DNA of 64,000 nt, from positions 1-64,000 of the forward strand of contig NZ_AUFO01000011.1 of NCBI RefSeq assembly GCF_000426545.1. The letters run 5' to 3'. The notes under the pieces are model-generated. The model made no database searches, was not told where the DNA came from, and saw only the letters and a program-made list of their open reading frames with translations. Position 1 is the first letter of the stretch. Each line of letters opens with the position of its first letter. This DNA is from Paenibacillus massiliensis subsp. panacisoli DSM 21345 (GTDB taxonomy: Bacteria > Bacillota > Bacilli > Paenibacillales > Paenibacillaceae). The translations under genes and the position numbers were made by a program. This document shows positions 60,842 through 64,000 of the stretch, in pieces.

Positions 60842-63109
60842 TTACTCTACAGCGCGCAGACGGAAGGTCAGACTGGCGAAGTCGCCTTGGAGATCGGAAG
60901 TGACCAGACCAATTCGCATCAGCTGATCACCGCCAAAGCTCTGTCCACCAAAGGCTTCAGTAAATGTAGCAGTCTCGCTGCCAGCATTAGTAGCGGAATC
61001 AGCAGGAATATGCGCTACACCGGATTCAAGACGATATTTCTTGTTCGGGTCCAGTCCCTTGAGCGTCAGGCGACGGATCGGCCCATTGGCCTCGGCCAGT
61101 ACACGGAAGAAGGCTACGAATGCCTCGGACTGGTCCTCATTCACGAACATCCACGCTGTACTGCCACGTCCCTCGAACGGGCTGAGAAGACGGTGCATGT
61201 CGCCTTGCTGTACGAGAGAACGAATCTCCTTGTACTGGGCAACCTGTCTTGCAGCCAGCGCCTGGTCCTCAGCAGACAGTGCGGTCAGATCAAGCTCATA
61301 GCCGAAGTTACCGCTCATGGCGACGTCGCCGCGCATCGTAAGGGAGGTGATACGGTGCACCTGATGATTCGGCACATTCGATACGTGCGCACCCATCGTA
61401 CTGGCTGGATATACGATGCTCGTGCCGTACTGGATTGCGAGACGCTCAATCGCATCGGTGTCATCGCTGGTCCAGGTCTGCGGCATATAATACAGCATGC
61501 CTGGGTCAAAGCGTCCACCACCACCAGAGCAGCTTTCGAACAGAATATGCGGGAAGCTGGTAGTCAGGCGCTCCAGAAGATCATACAGTCCAAGCATATA
61601 ACGGTGTGCCGTCTCCTGCTGATGCTCACGGGAGGCAGACGCCGAGGTGACCTCTGTCATGTTGCGGTTCATATCCCACTTCACATAGGTGATTGGGGCC
61701 GATGAGAAGACAGCGCTTAGCGTATTGTACAGATAGTCGATAACGTCCTTCCGCGACAGATCGAGCACGAGCTGGGAGCGACCTTCCGTACGACGACGGC
61801 CTTCAGCGTGCAGGCACCAGTCCGGATGCTGGCGGTACAGCTCACTTTCTGGAGAGACCATCTCAGGCTCTACCCATAGGCCGAACTGCATGCCCTTATC
61901 GTTGACACGCTTGGCAAGATCAGCAAGACCTCCCGGCAGCTTGCGCCGATCCTCGAACCAGTCTCCGAGGGAGCTGTCATCATTGTCGCGTTTGCCGAAC
62001 CATCCGTCGTCCAGAACGAAGAGCTCAATGCCAAGCGGGCTTGCTGCCTCAGCAATCGCTTCGATCTTGTTAGCATCAAAATTGAAGTAGGTCGCTTCCC
62101 AGTTGTTGATCAGAATCGGACGTACTTCGTCTCTATGGTTACCGCGGCACAGGCGAGTTCGATATAGGCGGTGATAGGTGCGGGACATGCCGCCCAGTCC
62201 TTGGTCAGAATAGACCATTACAACCTCAGGCGTCTGGAAGGACTCTCCAGAAGTAAGCTGCCATGAGAAATCAAATGGATTGATACCAATGCTCACCCGT
62301 GTCTGACCAAATTGCTCGACTTCGGCTTGGGCGACAAAGTTACCGCTGTACACGAGGCTGAACCCGTATACGTCACCGACATCTTCGGTGGCGTCTGGAC
62401 GGAGCAGGGCCAGGAAGGGGTTCATCTGATGGCTGCTGGAGCCGCGACGGCTCTCCAGACGCAGCGCACCAGGACCGAGCTCTCTCCGCTGAATATGACG
62501 CTCACGTACCCACGCACCTGGCAGATAGAGAGCCTCGTACTGGGAATCGCTGAAATCAATGGATGCGCTCATAGCCTCATCCAGTTGAATCGACCCTTTG
62601 CCCTCGTACTCGAAGAAAGTCGAGCGTGTAATCGCACTATGATTGGCAAAAACGGTGTATAGCAAGGTTGCCTTGAGGCCAGAATAATCATCCTTAAGCT
62701 CCAAATAGAGCGTTGTAGCTTCCTCATTCGCTTCCGTATAGACCGCAGGAAGTCCATTCAGCTTGGGCTTGCCCGCTTCTATCCGGTAGCCGCTGTATTT
62801 CAGCTCGGTAATTCTGCTGCCATCTGCAAGCTTCACTTGATAAGCAGGCTGGCGGAAGTCACTGGTGCCATATTGCGGATACTCCTGAGGAAGCGTGTCG
62901 AGCGAAATGTTGCGATTCGCAGGCACCGGATTCGGCGAGAAGGAGCAGCGCTCACGTAGCTCCACAATGTGGGCCAGACTGGTGTCATGATTCAACTGTG
63001 CACCCCAATACAGATGGGCAGGGTAGCCTTCAATGATCTGGAACAGATAGCTGCTGTCCTTAGATTGCAAATGGAATAAGCCTAGTGTCTCGTCTACATA
63101 AATATTCAT
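60842..63109 (-). CDS. alpha-galactosidase, GH36
   Basis: Hydrolyses alpha-1,6-galactosides such as melibiose and raffinose, in the cytosol (no signal peptide). The beta-sandwich N-terminal domain is about 1-320, the TIM barrel about 325-660 (INNWEATYFNFD, FVLDDGWFGKRDND). The nucleophile Asp is in YVKWDMNRNMTE and the acid/base Asp in WTSDDTDAIERL, with the sugar-binding CSGGGGRFDPGML between. From ATG 63109 it is 755 residues; this start has GGGAG eight bases away, while GTG 63118 lies on that SD. The LacI-type gene upstream probably controls it. Confidence 0.93.
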   Translation of the reverse strand: MNIYVDETLGLFHLQSKDSSYLFQIIEGYPAHLYWGAQLNHDTSLAHIVELRERCSFSPNPVPANRNISLDTLPQEYPQYGTSDFRQPAYQVKLADGSRITELKYSGYRIEAGKPKLNGLPAVYTEANEEATTLYLELKDDYSGLKATLLYTVFANHSAITRSTFFEYEGKGSIQLDEAMSASIDFSDSQYEALYLPGAWVRERHIQRRELGPGALRLESRRGSSSHQMNPFLALLRPDATEDVGDVYGFSLVYSGNFVAQAEVEQFGQTRVSIGINPFDFSWQLTSGESFQTPEVVMVYSDQGLGGMSRTYHRLYRTRLCRGNHRDEVRPILINNWEATYFNFDANKIEAIAEAASPLGIELFVLDDGWFGKRDNDDSSLGDWFEDRRKLPGGLADLAKRVNDKGMQFGLWVEPEMVSPESELYRQHPDWCLHAEGRRRTEGRSQLVLDLSRKDVIDYLYNTLSAVFSSAPITYVKWDMNRNMTEVTSASASREHQQETAHRYMLGLYDLLERLTTSFPHILFESCSGGGGRFDPGMLYYMPQTWTSDDTDAIERLAIQYGTSIVYPASTMGAHVSNVPNHQVHRITSLTMRGDVAMSGNFGYELDLTALSAEDQALAARQVAQYKEIRSLVQQGDMHRLLSPFEGRGSTAWMFVNEDQSEAFVAFFRVLAEANGPIRRLTLKGLDPNKKYRLESGVAHIPADSATNAGSETATFTEAFGGQSFGGDQLMRIGLVTSDLQGDFASLTFRLRAVE

Positions 63110-63154
63110 CAGATTCACTCCCGAATTTTATAGTCTGGTTGTGACGCCATCATT

Positions 63155-63190
63155 ACATTCGTAGCGTTACATTCGTACCGAACATTCGTA
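63155..63190. repeat. three direct repeats ACATTCGTA
   Basis: ACATTCGTA at 63155-63163, 63169-63177 and 63182-63190, spaced 14 and 13 bp, in the gap between the LacI-type gene and the alpha-galactosidase gene. Possible operator or activator site. Confidence 0.65.
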
Positions 63191-63245
63191 TCATTACAGT
63201 TGTTGAAGTTGAAAACGACATCCGTTTAATGAAGCTACACTTCAT

Positions 63246-64000
63246 TCATTTAGAATTTGCGTCTGACCCTAAACCAGTGCTAGTGCCTGAGCTTTCCCGA
63301 ACGATGAGCTTGGTCCCGATGACGCTATGTGCGGGGGCCTCCCGTCCTTCCAGTCGCTCGGAGAGTAGCTGGACAGCAGATCGACCCATTTGCTCGGGAT
63401 ACGCCCGAATGGTGGTGAGTGCAGGCTGCAGGTAAGCAGCCATCTCGATGTCATCGAAGCCGACGACAGCCATGTCCTGTGGCACCTGAAGTCCATGTCC
63501 GTGTAGGGCACGCAGTACACCGACGGCCAGTGGATCACTGGCGGCGAAGACCGCGGTAGGCCGCTCGGCTCCTGTCAGCAGGTCATTCATCATGCGGTAC
63601 CCGTCAGCGCTGCTCCAAGCACCCACACGAACGAAGTCAGGGTTATAGAGTCCTCGCTCCTGCAAAAGTTTCTTGAAGTAGTGAGCCCGTCGTTCTCCGT
63701 TACTCTCGCCACCTACGAAGGCGATGCTGCGATGTCCAAGCTCAACCAGATGGCCCAGAGCCTGATCGACAGCCTGGCGAAAGTGTACCCGCACGGTATC
63801 ATAATCCAATAGCTCCTGGTACTGATCGACCAGGACAATCGCTTCCTTGGTGACAGGCAGTGGGGTAATCTCTTCCGGATCGACACCACCGACGACGATC
63901 AGTCCGTCAGCAGGCTGTAATTGAGCAATAGAGTGGCGCCCCCGCAGGGTCTGACCCAGAGTCAGTCCAAGCTCCTCACAGCGGATCTCGATGCCGCGTC
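63246..64000 (-). CDS. LacI/GalR family regulator (partial, runs off the window)
   Basis: The C-terminal ~250 residues of a LacI-type repressor are visible; the frame is open to the window end, so the N-terminal HTH lies outside. Sugar-binding periplasmic-protein-like domain: ADGLIVVGG, VDQYQELLDYDTVRV, LVELGHRSIAFVGG, FAASDPLAVGVLRALHGHGLQVPQDMAVVGFDD. Placed 136 bp upstream of the GH36 gene on the same strand, so a galactoside-responsive regulator is likely. Confidence 0.9.
   Translation of the reverse strand, partial: RGIEIRCEELGLTLGQTLRGRHSIAQLQPADGLIVVGGVDPEEITPLPVTKEAIVLVDQYQELLDYDTVRVHFRQAVDQALGHLVELGHRSIAFVGGESNGERRAHYFKKLLQERGLYNPDFVRVGAWSSADGYRMMNDLLTGAERPTAVFAASDPLAVGVLRALHGHGLQVPQDMAVVGFDDIEMAAYLQPALTTIRAYPEQMGRSAVQLLSERLEGREAPAHSVIGTKLIVRESSGTSTGLGSDANSK

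Overview
The window reads as a chromosome segment of a Paenibacillus-type firmicute, and I would guess the P. polymyxa side of the genus. The clues are the order sigW-rsiW-cdaA-ybbR-glmM-glmS with a glmS ribozyme between the last two, a strong Shine-Dalgarno (SD) sequence before nearly every gene, copper-amine-oxidase stalk-domain secreted proteins, and an XynD of 636 residues. The species is inference; the family-level placement is fairly safe.

Layout. 1-690: six tRNA genes (Lys, Leu, Gly, Arg, Pro, Gly) and a terminator, probably the tail of an rRNA/tRNA operon. 1198-11868: core genes: ppc, sigW-rsiW (cell-envelope stress), cdaA-cdaR-glmM (c-di-AMP and cell-wall precursor), glmS ribozyme and glmS. 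12095-17930: a secreted arabinoxylan-degrading pair (XynD and a GH43/CBM enzyme), flanked by two genes that have lost their N-termini (an SDR and a SnoaL-like protein). 17978-24828: DsbA-like oxidoreductase, a large HTH-STAND regulator, tautomerase and azoreductase, a Bcr/CflA efflux protein with a likely frameshift, and a UPF0173 hydrolase. 25012-30137: a GntR-controlled catabolic operon (MFS importer, split transketolase, SDR) with shared operator-like sites. 30375-34061: transporters and small enzymes.

34185-46252 is the most interesting part: a GC-richer, tightly packed one-strand biosynthetic cluster of 12 genes. It has two stand-alone acyl/peptidyl carrier proteins, a radical SAM/SPASM enzyme, two ATP-grasp ligases, a BtrH-type acyltransferase, a three-gene ABC exporter, a GT-B-like glycosyltransferase, a Gfo/Idh/MocA oxidoreductase and a BtrK-like PLP decarboxylase. 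The logic resembles butirosin side-chain assembly: an amino acid is loaded on a carrier by an ATP-grasp ligase, decarboxylated there, then passed on by a BtrH-type enzyme. The extra enzymes fit no cluster I can name, so I regard it as a candidate undescribed natural-product pathway.

46537-55061: secreted stalk-domain proteins, a LysE exporter, a DinB protein, an OmpR-type two-component system, a lipoprotein and a duplicated-domain secreted protein. A 33-bp sequence built from two 11-bp direct repeats occurs upstream of both the lipoprotein and the secreted protein and may be the response-regulator site. 55254-58790 is a decayed zone (Rpn-type nuclease, IS1182-like and IS1380-like transposase and HxlR fragments). 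It encloses an isochorismatase-like/TetR divergent pair with two clear operators and a tRNA-like gene with an abnormal anticodon arm. 58901-64000: a small exported protein, an MFS transporter, a GH36 alpha-galactosidase and a LacI-type regulator running off the window end.
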